Origin: JAUSIF01 sp963711595
Lineage (GTDB): Bacteria; Pseudomonadota; Alphaproteobacteria; Rhizobiales; Xanthobacteraceae
Length of the DNA: 64,000 bases
Direction of reading: 5' to 3'
Assembly (NCBI GenBank): GCA_963711595.1
Contig: CAVQER010000006.1
Coordinates: forward strand, 62,001 to 126,000
Shown in pieces: positions 27,577-37,516 of this stretch. The notes under the pieces were generated by a model. That model had not been told where the DNA came from. It did no database searches and saw nothing but the letters and a program-made list of their open reading frames with translations. Position 1 is the first letter of the stretch, and the number at the start of each line of letters is the position of its first letter. The translations under genes were made by a program, and so were the position numbers.

Positions 27577-28890
27577 ATGCGCATTGCAATGATTGGCACC
27601 GGTTACGTGGGCCTCGTGTCCGGGGCCTGCTTTGCCGACTTTGGCCACGAAGTTGCGTGCGTCGACAAGGACGCGAAGAAAATCGCGGCGCTGCGGGCGG
27701 GAAAGACTCCGATTTTCGAGCCGGGTCTCGATGAACTCGTCGCGCGCAACGTGAAGGAGCGCCGCCTCTCCTTCACCACTGAGCTTGAGCCGGCAGTGCG
27801 CGAGGCCGAGGTCGTCTTCGTCGCGGTCGGCACCCCCGCGCGCCGCGGCGATGGTCACGCCGATCTAAGCTTCATTTTCGAGGCCGTGCGGGAAGTCGCC
27901 AATTGCATGGTCGATCGCGCGGTGATCGTCACCAAGTCCACAGTCCCGGTCGGCACCGGAGACGAAATCGAACGTATGGTGCGCGAGGTACGGCCGGGCG
28001 CCGGAATCGCAGTCGTGTCCAACCCGGAATTTTTGCGCGAAGGTGCCGCGATCACCGACTTCAAGCGTCCGGATCGCATCGTCGTTGGGGCGGAGGATGC
28101 ACACGCTCGCCAAGTCATGATCGAAGTCTACCGGCCGCTCTATCTCAACGCGCCCCCGCTACTTTTCACCGGCCGCCGCACCGCCGAGCTAATCAAGTAC
28201 GCCGCCAACGCGTTTCTCGCGACCAAGATCACCTTCATCAATGAGATCGCCGACCTCTGCGAGGCGGTCGGCGCCGATGTGCAGGACGTTGCGCGCGGCA
28301 TCGGCCTCGACAATCGCATCGGGCCGAAATTCCTCCACGCCGGGCCGGGCTTCGGCGGCTCCTGCTTTCCCAAGGACACGGTCGCGCTGATCAGGACCGC
28401 GCAGGAGGCGGATGCGCCGATCAACATCGTCGAAACCGTCATCTCGGTGAACGAGGCGCGCAAGCAGTCGCTGGCGAAGCGCGTGATCGACGCCTGCGGC
28501 GGGTCGGTGGAGGGAAAAATAGTTGCCGTGCTTGGTCTCGCCTTCAAGCCGAATACCGACGATATGCGCGAGGCGCCGAGCCTTGTGCTGATCCCGGCAC
28601 TTCTCGCAGCCGGCGCTGTCGTTCGAGCCCACGACCCACAAAGCGTCGAACAGGCAAAGCCTCTCCTGCCTGGCGTTACCTTCTCGGCCGGCCCTTACGA
28701 GGCGGTTGAGGGGGCCGACTCGCTCGTGATTGTCACGGAATGGGATGCCTATCGAGCGCTCGACCTCGACCGCATCAAACAATCGATGAAGAGTCCGCTT
28801 GTAGTCGACCTTCGTAATATTTACCGCCCGGAGGAAATGGCGGCGAAGGGATTCAGCTACTGGAGCGTGGGTAGGCCGGCGCGCAATTAG
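27577..28890 (+). CDS. ugd: UDP-glucose 6-dehydrogenase
   Basis: This 437-residue NAD-dependent enzyme oxidises UDP-glucose to UDP-glucuronate. It has the Rossmann motif MIGTGYVGLVSGACFADFG, the TKSTVPVGTGD and NPEFLREGAAI segments, and the catalytic Cys loop GPGFGGSCFPKDT. The C-terminal domain includes GLAFKPNTDDMREAPS. Its stop overlaps the stop of the convergent RmlD-like gene. Product use could be core LPS or exopolysaccharide. Confidence 0.95.
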   Translation: MRIAMIGTGYVGLVSGACFADFGHEVACVDKDAKKIAALRAGKTPIFEPGLDELVARNVKERRLSFTTELEPAVREAEVVFVAVGTPARRGDGHADLSFIFEAVREVANCMVDRAVIVTKSTVPVGTGDEIERMVREVRPGAGIAVVSNPEFLREGAAITDFKRPDRIVVGAEDAHARQVMIEVYRPLYLNAPPLLFTGRRTAELIKYAANAFLATKITFINEIADLCEAVGADVQDVARGIGLDNRIGPKFLHAGPGFGGSCFPKDTVALIRTAQEADAPINIVETVISVNEARKQSLAKRVIDACGGSVEGKIVAVLGLAFKPNTDDMREAPSLVLIPALLAAGAVVRAHDPQSVEQAKPLLPGVTFSAGPYEAVEGADSLVIVTEWDAYRALDLDRIKQSMKSPLVVDLRNIYRPEEMAAKGFSYWSVGRPARN

Positions 28891-29888
28891 CGCGCGGCTT
28901 CGGCGGCTTTTCCGTCGGACTTCGGGTCCGATGACTTCTTGTCGTTCGGTTTCGGGTCGGAATTCTTAGTATCCGGCTCGTCCGTCGGTTTTGCTTCCAC
29001 GGACTTGGCCTTCGCTTGCAGTTGCGCGACGATCTCGCCAACGCGCTCCTGCCAGGGTCGCGCCCGGAATCCGAACGCGCCTTGGAATTTCGAGCTGTCC
29101 AGTTCGCAATTCGCCGGCCGCTTGCCGGCGCTCGGGTACTCAGCCGCCGGAATCGCCAGCACCTTCGGCATGCGGCCGGTGAAGAATGCCTGCCGCCGCA
29201 CGATTTCTTCCGCGAAACCGTGCCAGGACGTTCGCCCGTTTCCGGCAAAATGGAAGGTGCCGGAGGTGTTCGGTTTCTCCGCCAGCTTCCTAATCACCAC
29301 GAGAATTGCCTCCGCAATGTCGATCGTCGCGGTCGGGCATCCGAACTGATCGGAAACCATTTTCAGCTCGTCGCGCTCTGCGGCAAGACGCAGAACGGTG
29401 CGCAGGAAATTGCGGCCATAGATGCTGTAAATCCATGACGTGCGCACAATCACGTGACGTTTCGCGAGTTCGCGAACCTTCGCTTCGCCCTCGGCTTTGG
29501 TGCGCCCGTGGACGCCGAGCGGAGCAACGCGATCGTTCTCCACGTACGCGCTCTTCTTCGTCCCATCGAAGACGTACGCCGTTGACATATGAATGAGCGG
29601 AACCGCAGCGTCGGCACAGGCGGAAGCAAGAATGGCGGGGCCCGTCACATTGGCGGCGGTCGCCGCTTCGGGTTCGCGTTCGGCACGATCCACGGCCGTG
29701 TAACCCGCTGCATTCACGACGGCCGCGGGCCGGTGCACATCGATCGCGGTGCGTACTGCGGCTTCGTCGGTGATGCTCGCGTCATTGCGCGCAAGACCGA
29801 TGGCGGGGATTCGCCGCGCGCTCGCGAGCGCCACGAGTTCACGGCCGACCTGCCCGCGTGCTCCGAAGATGAGGATGGGTGCGTTCAT
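28887..29888 (-). CDS. RmlD-like dTDP-4-dehydrorhamnose reductase family protein with altered catalytic region
   Basis: This protein of about 333 residues has the RmlD fold: IFGARGQVGRELV, VNAAGYTAVDRAE, VRTSWIYSIYGRNFLRTVLR and SDQFGCPTATIDIAEAI. In the catalytic region the usual STDYVFDG reads STAYVFDG, and the expected Tyr of YGxTK reads His (VHGRTKAEGE), so the normal Tyr-Lys pair seems lost. After about residue 290 a 40-residue Lys/Asp/Ser/Pro-rich tail follows, unusual for the family. ATG at 29888 is preferred to 29915. No rmlA, rmlB or rmlC is nearby, so a true rhamnose role is doubtful. Confidence 0.8.
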   Translation of the reverse strand: MNAPILIFGARGQVGRELVALASARRIPAIGLARNDASITDEAAVRTAIDVHRPAAVVNAAGYTAVDRAEREPEAATAANVTGPAILASACADAAVPLIHMSTAYVFDGTKKSAYVENDRVAPLGVHGRTKAEGEAKVRELAKRHVIVRTSWIYSIYGRNFLRTVLRLAAERDELKMVSDQFGCPTATIDIAEAILVVIRKLAEKPNTSGTFHFAGNGRTSWHGFAEEIVRRQAFFTGRMPKVLAIPAAEYPSAGKRPANCELDSSKFQGAFGFRARPWQERVGEIVAQLQAKAKSVEAKPTDEPDTKNSDPKPNDKKSSDPKSDGKAAEAAR

Positions 29889-29985
29889 CCGGCTAACCAT
29901 GCAGAAGCACGGCACGCGGGGTCAAGCTCCGAACAATTGCCAAGTCGGCCCAGACAGGACATAGAGGCACGTCGCGAGCGAAACC

Positions 29986-30867
29986 ATGCAAAAGATTCGC
30001 AAGGCCGTTTTCCCGGTCGCCGGGCTTGGCACCCGCTTTCTTCCCGCCACCAAGGCAATGCCGAAGGAAATGCTGCCGGTTGTCGACCGGCCGCTCATTC
30101 AATACGTCGTCGATGAGGCGCGCGAGGCCGGCATCGAGCACTTCATCTTTGTCACGGGTCGCAACAAAAGCGTGATCGCGGACCACTTCGACCGTCAGTT
30201 CGAGCTGGAAGATACGTTGCGAGAACGGGGGAAGACGGCCGAGTTGAAGGATCTCGAACGCGATCTTCCCGGGGCCGGCACCTTCAGTTTCACACGGCAG
30301 CAGTCGCCGCTTGGTCTTGGTCACGCGGTCTGGTGCGCGCGCGAGCTGGTCGGCCGCGAACCATTCGCGGTTCTCCTGCCCGACGTGCTCGTGCAGTCGA
30401 AAAAGGGCTGCCTTGCGCAGATGATCGAGACCTACCTGTCGATCGGCCAAGCGGCGAACGTGATCGCGCTCGAGAAGGTGGCCGACGATGCGACACACAT
30501 GTATGGCGTCGTCGGCGTCGGTCAGCGCCGGGGCTCGGCGGTGGAAATCACGTCGATGGTCGAGAAACCCCCACGGGGGACCGCGCCTTCGAACTTGATC
30601 ATCACCGGACGCTACGTATTGCAGCCGCAAATCTTCGACTTGCTGGAGTCCCAGGAAGGCGGCGCCGGGGGCGAGATCCAGCTAACTGACGCCATGATCC
30701 GCCTGTCGCAACGCCAGCCGTTTTATGGCCTCGAGTTCTCCGGGCGCACCTTCGATTGCGGCTCGAAGCTCGGCTTCCTTTCCGCGAATGTGGCATACGC
30801 GCTCGAGCGCGACGATTTGGCGCCTGCTTTCCGGGCAGAACTCCTGCGCTTGGTCGGCAAGGGATGA
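29986..30867 (+). CDS. galU: UTP--glucose-1-phosphate uridylyltransferase
   Basis: This 293-residue nucleotidyltransferase makes UDP-glucose, which feeds the galE and ugd enzymes encoded nearby. It has the N-terminal AVFPVAGLGTRFLPATKAMPKEMLPVVDRPLIQYVVDEA, FVTGRNKSVIADHFD, PLGLGHAVWCAR and the later VEKPPRG and GEIQLTDAM motifs. It is divergent from the RmlD-like gene with 97 bases between them. Confidence 0.95.
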   Translation: MQKIRKAVFPVAGLGTRFLPATKAMPKEMLPVVDRPLIQYVVDEAREAGIEHFIFVTGRNKSVIADHFDRQFELEDTLRERGKTAELKDLERDLPGAGTFSFTRQQSPLGLGHAVWCARELVGREPFAVLLPDVLVQSKKGCLAQMIETYLSIGQAANVIALEKVADDATHMYGVVGVGQRRGSAVEITSMVEKPPRGTAPSNLIITGRYVLQPQIFDLLESQEGGAGGEIQLTDAMIRLSQRQPFYGLEFSGRTFDCGSKLGFLSANVAYALERDDLAPAFRAELLRLVGKG

Positions 30868-30977
30868 GCGCTATCGAATTGACTTCACGGGTAAAAGCCG
30901 TTTGATCCGGATTGGGATGCGCGCGGCCGCCGTGCGCTGCTAGAATCCCATCGAGCCATTCGGAGACCTGCCGCCGC

Positions 30978-32771
30978 ATGTGGTCGCGTTTGAAGGAAAG
31001 AATGCGCAATCTCGCGGGCGACGATGCGCGCGAAATCGTCCCGCGTTTGCTAGCCACCGATGGCCGCAAGCACATGTGGCGCTACGCCCGCGCTTTCCTC
31101 TACATGGGCGTGATCGCGGCGACGACGGCCCTTTCGGCGTACTTGATGAAGCATGTCGTCGACCGGATCTTTGTCGACGGCGACTATGCCGCCGTCTGGT
31201 TCCTCGGCTTCACCTTGATGGCACTTTTCACGATCAAGGGATTCGCGACGTACGGGCAGATGGTGACGCTCGCGAAGGTTGGGAACCGGATCATCGCCGA
31301 CTATCAGCGCAGGATCTACGACTCGCTGTTGTCGCAAGGTGTTTCATTCTTCGCGGAGCGGCATTCGTCGGAGTTCATGCATCGGTTGAGGACCGGGACG
31401 AGTGGCGCCCGCGCTGTGCTTGACCTTATCATCACCAGCATCGGACGCGACCTACTCACGCTCATCGGTCTGGTGATCGTCATGGCCGTGCAAGACCCGG
31501 TCATGATGCTGCTCGCACTGGTTACAATGCCGCCCGCGGTCTATTTCGTCCGCACGCTCGTGCGCCGGACCCGTAAGAACATCCAGCGCCAGTTCGAAGA
31601 AACCGGCGGCTTGATGAAGTCCCTGCAGGAAACCATTCAAGGAATCCGCGTTGTCAAAGCCTACAACCTCGAAGACACCCTGCGCCTGCGAATGTCGACT
31701 ACGGTGGCCGAGCTCGAACGAGTGATGAATACGATCGCCCGCCTCAAGGCACGCTCAAGCCCACTCATGGAGATGCTTGGCGGCTTCGCTATCGCCGGCT
31801 TCGTCATTTATGCGGGGCACGGCGTACTGCGCGGCGGCCAACTGCCTGGCGAGTTCTTTTCCGTCGTGACCGCGCTCCTTCTGACGTATGAGCCGGCGAA
31901 GCGACTCGCGCGGTTGCACATCGACCTAGCGGGCGCGCTCAAGCAAACCCGGTTCATGTTCGAGCTCCTGGACAGCCTGCCGAGCGAGCGCGACGAGTCG
32001 GAGAAGCCGGTCATTTCCGTCACCCGCGGCCGCATGGAATTCCGAGATGTTGCCTTCCGCTATCGACCGACCGAGCCGGTGCTGCGCGGAGTTTCGTTCG
32101 TTGCTGAACCGGGACAGACGACTGCTCTCGTTGGCGCGTCCGGTGCCGGCAAGTCAACCATCATGAACCTCGTAGCCCGTTTCTGGGATCCGCAGACCGG
32201 AAAGATCCTGGTCGACGACCAGGATATCTCTCAATTCTCGCGCCGCTCCTTGCGCAATTCGGTCGCCTACGTCAGCCAGGACGTGTTCCTGTTCTCCGGT
32301 ACCATCCGCCAAAACATCGAGATGGGCCGCGCGGGCGCCGGGGAAGCCGAGATCGTTGCCGCGGCAAAGTCCGCCTTCGCGCATGATTTCATTTCCGCTT
32401 TCCCGAAGGGGTACGATACGCCGACGGGCGAACACGGCGTGCAGGTTTCCGGCGGTCAGCGCGCCCGGATAGCAATCGCGCGCGCGTTCCTCCGCAACGC
32501 GCCGATCCTGCTGCTCGATGAACCGACTTCGGCACTCGACAGCGAATCCGAACGTGAGGTGCAGCGTGCGCTCGATGCGCTCCGCGCGTCGCGCACAACG
32601 CTTGTGATCGCGCACCGGCTTCAGACGGTAATCGCTGCCGACAAGATCTGCGTCATCGACGCGGGTCGTATCGTGGAGGCCGGACGCCACGACGAACTGA
32701 TCGCACGCCGTGGGCGCTACCATGCGCTCTACGAACTGCAGTTCAAAGAACTCCGCGCCGCGAGCGCCTGA
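30978..32771 (+). CDS. MsbA-type ABC exporter, fused permease and ATPase
   Basis: This 597-residue half-transporter has six membrane segments (about 30-320) followed by an ATPase: Walker A GASGAGKST, signature VSGGQRARIAIARAF, Walker B ILLLDEPTSALD, and His loop VIAHRL. Exporters of this layout flip lipid A-core or other lipids across the inner membrane, which fits the LPS setting, though drug exporters look alike. ATG at 30978 (MWSRLKERMRN) is preferred to 30912 because the upstream codons look non-coding. It lies 40 bases before manC. Confidence 0.88.
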   Translation: MWSRLKERMRNLAGDDAREIVPRLLATDGRKHMWRYARAFLYMGVIAATTALSAYLMKHVVDRIFVDGDYAAVWFLGFTLMALFTIKGFATYGQMVTLAKVGNRIIADYQRRIYDSLLSQGVSFFAERHSSEFMHRLRTGTSGARAVLDLIITSIGRDLLTLIGLVIVMAVQDPVMMLLALVTMPPAVYFVRTLVRRTRKNIQRQFEETGGLMKSLQETIQGIRVVKAYNLEDTLRLRMSTTVAELERVMNTIARLKARSSPLMEMLGGFAIAGFVIYAGHGVLRGGQLPGEFFSVVTALLLTYEPAKRLARLHIDLAGALKQTRFMFELLDSLPSERDESEKPVISVTRGRMEFRDVAFRYRPTEPVLRGVSFVAEPGQTTALVGASGAGKSTIMNLVARFWDPQTGKILVDDQDISQFSRRSLRNSVAYVSQDVFLFSGTIRQNIEMGRAGAGEAEIVAAAKSAFAHDFISAFPKGYDTPTGEHGVQVSGGQRARIAIARAFLRNAPILLLDEPTSALDSESEREVQRALDALRASRTTLVIAHRLQTVIAADKICVIDAGRIVEAGRHDELIARRGRYHALYELQFKELRAASA

Positions 32772-32811
32772 GCCTCCCCGGTCTTCGTCTCGCCGTACGA
32801 GCAAAAACGCC

Positions 32812-34239
32812 ATGGCCGAACGCATCCGTCCGGTGATCTTGAGTGGCGGTGCCGGCACGCGGCTTTGGCCCGCTTCCCGCGACAGTTTTCCGAAGCAATT
32901 TCTAAAGCTGCTCGGCCCACTATCGACCTTGCAGGATACGGTGAAGCGGGTCGCGGACCCCGTGCTGTTCGAAAAGCCCCTGATCGTGACGCAACGCGAC
33001 TATCGCTTCCTGGTCCGCGAACAACTCGAGGAAATCGGCGCTGAAGCCGAGATCATTCTCGAACCGGCGCGCCGCAACTCCGGTCCCGCGGTGGCAGCAG
33101 CGGCTCATATTGCCGGCGAGCAAGCACACGAAGCTCTCGTTCTGATACTGGCGGCCGATCATGTGGCGAGCGACCCTGCGCGATTCATCGCAGCCGTCCG
33201 ATCCGCCGAAGGAGCCGCTCGCTCCGGTCGTATCGTTACGTTTGGGATCAGGCCCGACCATGCTGCGACAGGATACGGCTACATCCGGCCTGGTGCGCCG
33301 ATTTCCGGTGCGAGCCCGGCGTTGGCCATCGATGCGTTCGTCGAGAAGCCAAACGCGAAGACGGCCGCGCAATACCTCGAAAGCGGTTACCTCTGGAACG
33401 CCGGCAATTTCCTTTTTCGAGCCGATGTCTTCTTAGCAGAGTACGCATTGTTCGATTCTAGGAGCGCCGAAGCAGTGGCGCGCGCTGTCAAGAACGCGAC
33501 CCGTGACCTCGGATTTCGCGTACTCGATGCCGATGCTTTTTCCGCCGCCGCACAGTTGTCTGTCGATTTCGCGGTGATGGAGAAGACCAAGCGAGGCGCG
33601 GTCGTTCCGGCCGACTATGGCTGGTCCGATGTCGGCGGGTGGAACGCCGTCTGGGCTCTTTCCTCCCGCGATCCGCGCGGCAACGCCACGCGTGGCACGG
33701 TCACCTTGCACGATGTCGCCAATACGCTCGTCACCGGCAACCGCGGTGTCACCGCCCTGCTCGGCGTCGAAGACCTGATCGTCGTGGTCGAGGACGACGC
33801 CGTCCTGGTTGCCGGACGCGACCGCGCCGGAGATCTCGGTCCCCTCGTGGACAGTCTGCGCAAGGCGGGCCGACCGGAAGCCGACATTCATTCGCGCGTG
33901 CATCGGCCGTGGGGGTCCTATCAAAATCTCGACCGCGGCGAACGCTTTCTGGTCAAACGCATCGTCGTCGAGCCCGGTCGGAAACTTTCGCTGCAACGTC
34001 ATAACCATCGTGCCGAACATTGGGTGGTGGTGCGCGGCATCGCGCGCGTGACAATCGAGGACAACGTGCGCGACTTGAAGGAAAACAAGTCCGCGTTCGT
34101 GCCGATCGGAGCGGTGCACCGGTTGGAAAATCCTGGCACCGAAGTGCTCGAGTTGATCGAGGTCCAGACCGGCGTTCACCTCAGCGAAGACGACATCGAG
34201 CGCCTCGAGGACGATTACAGCAGAGGCTCGCGCGGCTGA
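32812..34239 (+). CDS. manC: mannose-1-phosphate guanylyltransferase / mannose-6-phosphate isomerase
   Basis: This 475-residue type II bifunctional enzyme has an N-terminal nucleotidyltransferase with VILSGGAGTRLWPASRDSFPKQFL and AFVEKPNAKTAAQYL, and a C-terminal cupin isomerase with HRPWGSYQNLDRGERFLVK and the metal-binding LQRHNHRAEHWVVV. It supplies GDP-mannose for surface glycans. ATG at 32812 is preferred because the conserved region begins at once. No phosphomannomutase gene is in the window. Confidence 0.93.
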   Translation: MAERIRPVILSGGAGTRLWPASRDSFPKQFLKLLGPLSTLQDTVKRVADPVLFEKPLIVTQRDYRFLVREQLEEIGAEAEIILEPARRNSGPAVAAAAHIAGEQAHEALVLILAADHVASDPARFIAAVRSAEGAARSGRIVTFGIRPDHAATGYGYIRPGAPISGASPALAIDAFVEKPNAKTAAQYLESGYLWNAGNFLFRADVFLAEYALFDSRSAEAVARAVKNATRDLGFRVLDADAFSAAAQLSVDFAVMEKTKRGAVVPADYGWSDVGGWNAVWALSSRDPRGNATRGTVTLHDVANTLVTGNRGVTALLGVEDLIVVVEDDAVLVAGRDRAGDLGPLVDSLRKAGRPEADIHSRVHRPWGSYQNLDRGERFLVKRIVVEPGRKLSLQRHNHRAEHWVVVRGIARVTIEDNVRDLKENKSAFVPIGAVHRLENPGTEVLELIEVQTGVHLSEDDIERLEDDYSRGSRG

Positions 34240-34399
34240 ACGCCCTTACCGCCTGCCGGTCGGCCGTCTTGCCATCGCTTGCCGAAACGGGGAGCATGCC
34301 CCGGAATATCTGGCGGAAGCCGCGGTATTCTTCGACAGAGCCGGGCGCCCATCTCGCCCTGAACGAGCCTTTCTGGGAAACGCTGAGGAGAACTACTCG

Positions 34400-35371
34400 A
34401 TGAAATCGCTCGCACCACACCGCGCCATGTCGGCTGTGGCCGCCATCGCGGCAATGGCCGTCGTCGGCTTCTATCCCAAATCTGCATCCGCACAAACCTA
34501 CGGCATCGCGACGATGCAGCCGGGCACGCTCAACCACACGACCGGCTCGGCGATCGCGAAGGTTTTGAAGGAAAAGGCCAACATGAACGCGTTGGTCCAA
34601 CCGACCGCTGGCGAAGCCGTCTTGATCCCGCTCGTCGGACGCGGCGAGGCTGAACTCGGCATCGCGAATATACTAGAGGTGGTGAATGCCACGGCCGCTG
34701 GCGGCAAACAGCCCGATCTGCGGCTGATCGGCTCGATCCATGCGCTGCGCGTCGCCTTCTGGGTTCGCAAGGATCAGCCAATGAAAACGATTGCGGACCT
34801 CAAAGGCAAGCGAGTGCCGCTCGGCTTTTCGGCGATGCGAACGATCGACACGCTGGTGAAGGCGATCCTCGCGACCGGCGGGTTGACGGAGAACGACGTA
34901 TCTCCAGTTATGGTGCCGAACGTCATCCGCGACGCGGACGACTTCGCCTCCGGGGCGTCGGATGTACTGTTCTTTGCTTTCGGCGCACCGAAGGTGCGCG
35001 AAGTGGACGCTACTGTCGGCGGCATCCGTGCCCTGGAAATTCCGGCAGCGGGCATGGCTGCATCGCAGAAAATCTTTCCGTACGGGTATCTGACTCAAGC
35101 CCAACCGAGTCCGTTCTTCATCGGCATCGACAAGCCGATGGGTGTCTACAGCTATGACAACATGCTGTTCACGAACGCGAAGGTATCCGATGACGTCGTT
35201 TACAAGATCATCGAAACCATGGAGCAGAATATTCCTGGCCTGATCGAAGTGCAGCCAGCGCTGCGAGAGTTCTCCGCGGCAGGTCTCTATAAGAAATACG
35301 ACATCCCGTATCACCCGGGCGCTTTGAAGTATTTCAAGGAAAAGAAACTCGAAGCGAAGCCGGCCCAGTAA
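34400..35371 (+). CDS. TAXI family TRAP transporter solute-binding protein
   Basis: This 323-residue periplasmic binding protein has a signal peptide ending SASA-Q near residue 32, then the TAXI fold starting YGIATMQPGTLNHTTGSAIAKVL. A GGAG ribosome site precedes the ATG. It is followed nine bases later by the fused permease gene. TAXI-TRAP systems take up carboxylates such as glutamate or C4-dicarboxylates; the ligand here is unknown. Gentisate-pathway genes lie next to the operon, so an aromatic acid is possible. Confidence 0.92.
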   Translation: MKSLAPHRAMSAVAAIAAMAVVGFYPKSASAQTYGIATMQPGTLNHTTGSAIAKVLKEKANMNALVQPTAGEAVLIPLVGRGEAELGIANILEVVNATAAGGKQPDLRLIGSIHALRVAFWVRKDQPMKTIADLKGKRVPLGFSAMRTIDTLVKAILATGGLTENDVSPVMVPNVIRDADDFASGASDVLFFAFGAPKVREVDATVGGIRALEIPAAGMAASQKIFPYGYLTQAQPSPFFIGIDKPMGVYSYDNMLFTNAKVSDDVVYKIIETMEQNIPGLIEVQPALREFSAAGLYKKYDIPYHPGALKYFKEKKLEAKPAQ

Positions 35372-35379
35372 GGCCAACC

Positions 35380-37515
35380 GTGGCTAACGATAGACAAGCG
35401 GAGGCGGCGTCGCGCGCCGCGTCCGAAGAGCGAATCATCACCGGCGCGGCAGAATTCACTTCGACCGCTTCGCCGGTCACTCGCTTCTTCACGGCACTTT
35501 TCCAGGCGCTGCTTGTCACCGCGGTCGCGGGCTGGGTCCTGGACGTCCCGCGGCAAGTCTTCAACGTTTCCTTCTATACGGAGCAATTGCTGGCGGTCTG
35601 TCTCGGGTTGACCATGGCGCTCGCCTACATCTCCGAGAGACCGAGAAAACCCACTCCCGTCGATTTGAGCGGAGCCATCGCGGCGATTGCCATCCTCGCC
35701 TACATCGCGCTTCGGCAACGTTCGTTGAGCGATACGTCGCCGTATCTGATCGCGGGACTTGCGGCGAGTATTGGCTGGACGTTTTTGGCGAGCCGCGCAT
35801 TTGCCGCCCGTTGGTTCGACTGGCTCGGCGCTGCCGCCTCCCTCGCGATCTGCGCCTACGTCGCCCTCCGCTACGAGGAATTGACCGTCGAGATCGCCAT
35901 GCTTCCCCTCGAGGGAATCATCGGCAGCGCGGTCCTGATCTTCCTCGTGCTCGACGCGAGCCGCCGCACCTCGGGCTGGGGGTTTGTCGCCATCATCCTG
36001 GCAATGGCGGTGTACATTTTCGTCAGCCCGTACTTCACAGGCTCGTTCCAAACGCGGGCGGTCTCGCCCGAGCGGCTCGTCGTCTACCTCGGCCTCGATG
36101 TGAATGGCATCATCGGCTCGATTCTGTCGGTCGCGGTGCTGATAGTGATCCCGTTCACGATCCTGGGCCAGGTGCTCGCGCGCACCGGCGGCGCTGACTT
36201 CTTCTCTGATCTCTCAATGTCCGCGATGGGCCATTTCCGCGGAGGCGCCGCCAAGATCGCGGTCGTTGGCTCGGCACTGTTCGGCATGATCTCGGGCAGC
36301 GCCGTCTCCAACGTGCTTGCAGTCGGCGTCGTCACGATTCCGACCATGATCAGATCCGGCTTCACGCCCTATCGCGCTGCGGCGATCGAATCCGTGGGCT
36401 CAACCGGCGGCCAACTTATGCCGCCGGTCATGGGCGCGTCGGCGTTCATCATGGCCGAATTCCTGCAGGTCTCCTACGGCACGGTGTGCATCGCGGCCGC
36501 GATTCCGGCGATCCTCTATTACGCGTGCCTGTTCATTCACGTCGATCTCGATGCAGCAAAGCAGAAAATCGGCGCAGCCCCGATCGAGGGCGCGCCTACA
36601 GTAGGCGAGGTGTTCCGTTCGGGATGGCACTTCCTTGTGCCGATCGCGTTTCTCGTCTTTTCGCTGATGTATCCCGAAATCACACGGCTGACGCCGGAGA
36701 AAACGGCGATCGCCTCGACCGGCATCCTGATGCTGCTCACCTTGATCTTCGGGTATCGCGGCAAACGCACGTCGATCCCGCAGATGATCCTGGCGGTGAT
36801 TGAGACCGGACGCATCTCGCTCGACATCATTCTGATCGGCGCCGCTGCCGGCATCATGGTCGGCATCCTCAGCATCTCCGGGCTCGCGTTTGGAATGACG
36901 CTGCAACTGCTCGCCCTTTCCGGCGAAAATGTCTTCCTGCTGCTCCTGCTGATCGCGGTGCTCGCCTTCCTGCTCGGCATCGGCCTGCCGACGGTGAGCG
37001 TCTACATTCTGACCGCGACCTTGCTTGCGCCGGCGCTGATTAAGCTCGGAGTGACGCCGATGGCCGCGCACATGTTCGTCATGTACAACGGCATGCTCTC
37101 CATGATCACGCCGCCGGTTGCCTTTGCCGCCTATGCCGCTGCGAATATCGCTCGGACCGACGGGTGGACCACCGGCTGGATCGCCTGCCTTGTCGGCTGG
37201 AGCACCTTCGTCCTCCCGTTCCTTTTCGTACTGACGCCGAGCTTGTTGTTCGACGGGCCGATGCACCTGATCGGATGGAACTTCGCCCGCATTCTGTTCG
37301 GATTGTTCGTCGGCACGGCGGGGATCGTCGGTTTTGCGCTAAGGCCGCTTTCGATTTTCGAGCGCGTGATCTACGGGTTCATCGCACTGCCGATCGTGCT
37401 GCCACCGGAGTCCTTCACCGGCGGCTACTACATTAACCTCACCGGCATCGCGGTCGGGATCGCGTTGCTTGCGATGGGCTATCTCCGCCGGCAGTCGGCG
37501 GCCAAGTCCGTCTGA
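35380..37515 (+). CDS. TRAP transporter fused permease (4TM + 12TM)
   Basis: This 711-residue protein combines the small and large TRAP membrane subunits typical of TAXI systems, with many hydrophobic segments and the large-subunit motifs AVVGSALFGMISGSAVSNVLAVG and GSTGGQLMPPVMGASAFIMAE. It starts at a GTG directly after the binding-protein gene. It couples uptake to a sodium or proton gradient. The stop is one base from the stop of the convergent gentisate dioxygenase gene. Confidence 0.93.
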   Translation: MANDRQAEAASRAASEERIITGAAEFTSTASPVTRFFTALFQALLVTAVAGWVLDVPRQVFNVSFYTEQLLAVCLGLTMALAYISERPRKPTPVDLSGAIAAIAILAYIALRQRSLSDTSPYLIAGLAASIGWTFLASRAFAARWFDWLGAAASLAICAYVALRYEELTVEIAMLPLEGIIGSAVLIFLVLDASRRTSGWGFVAIILAMAVYIFVSPYFTGSFQTRAVSPERLVVYLGLDVNGIIGSILSVAVLIVIPFTILGQVLARTGGADFFSDLSMSAMGHFRGGAAKIAVVGSALFGMISGSAVSNVLAVGVVTIPTMIRSGFTPYRAAAIESVGSTGGQLMPPVMGASAFIMAEFLQVSYGTVCIAAAIPAILYYACLFIHVDLDAAKQKIGAAPIEGAPTVGEVFRSGWHFLVPIAFLVFSLMYPEITRLTPEKTAIASTGILMLLTLIFGYRGKRTSIPQMILAVIETGRISLDIILIGAAAGIMVGILSISGLAFGMTLQLLALSGENVFLLLLLIAVLAFLLGIGLPTVSVYILTATLLAPALIKLGVTPMAAHMFVMYNGMLSMITPPVAFAAYAAANIARTDGWTTGWIACLVGWSTFVLPFLFVLTPSLLFDGPMHLIGWNFARILFGLFVGTAGIVGFALRPLSIFERVIYGFIALPIVLPPESFTGGYYINLTGIAVGIALLAMGYLRRQSAAKSV

Positions 37516-37516
37516 C

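Noticed and set aside
34295..34403. 35-codon ORF ending in an ATGA overlap with the TAXI binding-protein start
   Set aside because: It is only the tail of an alternative frame running through manC, with no homology. The binding-protein gene has its own GGAG site.
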